DNA of 64,000 nucleotides from Siderastrea siderea (Eukaryota; Cnidaria; Anthozoa; Scleractinia; Rhizangiidae), in contig OZ034975.1 of the NCBI GenBank assembly GCA_964030785.1, positions 42,076,069-42,140,068 of the forward strand. The letters are read 5' to 3'. Both the position numbers and the translations under genes were made by a program. The notes beneath the pieces are model-generated. The model was not told the DNA's origin. It did no database searches and worked only from the letters and a program-made list of their open reading frames with translations. Of this stretch, positions 63,778 to 64,000 are shown in pieces (the stretch's first letter is position 1; every line of letters begins with the position of its first letter).

Positions 63778-63890
63778 GTCCCGAGGTGATGAGAGTCCCC
63801 GGGTTTGATTTGAGACAACATTTAGCACGACGACGCTATAAAAACCCCTCACGACGACGGGGTACCACCACTCGACGACGACGACGTTAA
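63750..63890 (+). CDS. Polinton very basic peptide (46 aa)
   Basis: Starts MRRQRGGWLSPEVMRVPGF and ends RRRGTTTRRRRR. About one third arginine, so it is protamine- or core-like. The TATA box of the next gene lies inside it (63837-63844). Confidence 0.5.
   Translation: MRRQRGGWLSPEVMRVPGFDLRQHLARRRYKNPSRRRGTTTRRRRR
63837..63844 (+). promoter_or_regulatory. TATA box of the last gene
   Basis: TATAAAAA 49 nt before ATG 63893. Confidence 0.65.
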
Positions 63891-63892
63891 AC

Positions 63893-64000
63893 ATGCCTGA
63901 CGTGAGTACGCAAACCGCCCCGGCTCATGTGCGTTCCGAAGGGACCGTCAACCCGGCGTTACGGATTTTCAAGGTGCCACCGACCGACATTAGCATCAAT
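63893..64000 (+). CDS. Start of another Polinton structural-type gene (truncated by window end)
   Basis: 36 codons, MPDVSTQTAPAHVRSEGTVN then LRIFKVPPTDISI. The FKVPPTDISI segment resembles the conserved N-terminal motif of Polinton proteins annotated as F54H12.2-like, thought to be virion-related. Only a tentative match, since nothing follows. Confidence 0.5.
   Translation, partial: MPDVSTQTAPAHVRSEGTVNPALRIFKVPPTDISIN

Larger units (their letters stand above)
55660..64000 (+). mobile_element. Polinton/Maverick element, left part
   Basis: An intronless, tightly packed gene block with higher GC than its surroundings. It carries a retroviral-type integrase with chromodomain, a GRF zinc-finger protein, a paralogous pair of likely structural proteins, and arginine-rich small proteins, which together point to a Polinton (virus-like self-synthesising DNA transposon of animals). 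The left terminus lies about 55,660 by loss of LINE similarity. The right end, and with it polymerase B, packaging ATPase, protease and most capsid genes, lies outside the window. At least two genes are broken, so this copy is probably not functional. Confidence 0.9.

Overview
The window looks like nuclear DNA of an anthozoan cnidarian, most likely a stony coral. It is AT-rich, with small exons bounded by GT-AG introns, many short foldback elements, tRNA-derived SINEs, LINE and Penelope remnants, and Ig/FN3 receptor exons of a kind that is expanded in corals and anemones. The species cannot be fixed from the sequence.

Host genes all read on the minus strand and form a tandem family of Ig/FN3 receptors. 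Gene A runs leftwards from a signal-peptide exon (17,474-17,396) through Ig1-Ig4, two FN3 domains and a fifth Ig domain (1,399-1,103), then leaves the window. Gene B lies at 49,505-42,870: two FN3 exons, a transmembrane exon, two juxtamembrane micro-exons and a 27-residue tail that ends in a stop, with no kinase. Its upstream exons are not in the window. Set C lies at 31,627-22,993: a second transmembrane/juxtamembrane cassette homologous to that of B, joined to a complete tyrosine kinase domain on eight exons. I derived exon borders by hand. Every junction keeps one reading frame, and B and C may be alternative 3' ends of one locus. FN3, linker and intron sequence near 3-5 kb is duplicated near 48-49.5 kb.

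Between and inside the introns lies a dense transposon record. It includes a Penelope element with inverted LTR-like arms and a 13-bp target duplication (6,612-8,307). At 36,282-41,987 there is a four-level nest: a hAT-like shell, a hAT with its transposase, a TIR element splitting that transposase, and a MITE. Other elements are a 2.7-kb TIR element with a 7-bp target duplication (43,006-45,698), a Mutator-like foldback with a perfect 10-bp duplication (51,654-52,803), and a pogo-like MITE whose empty site is preserved in a second LINE copy at the start of the window.

From about 55.66 kb to the end lies the left part of a Polinton/Maverick, a virus-like DNA transposon. It is GC-richer, intronless and compactly coded, and adjoins or interrupts a LINE. 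It carries a RING protein and two small genes on the minus strand, a plus-strand unknown, a SLOG/DprA-like Rossmann-fold gene broken by an in-frame stop, a GRF zinc-finger protein, a DDE integrase with a chromodomain, two tandem paralogues of a likely structural protein (the second frameshifted), several small arginine-rich core-like proteins, and the start of another structural-type gene. Several genes have their own TATA box. The copy is damaged, and the polymerase, ATPase, protease and right terminus lie outside the window.
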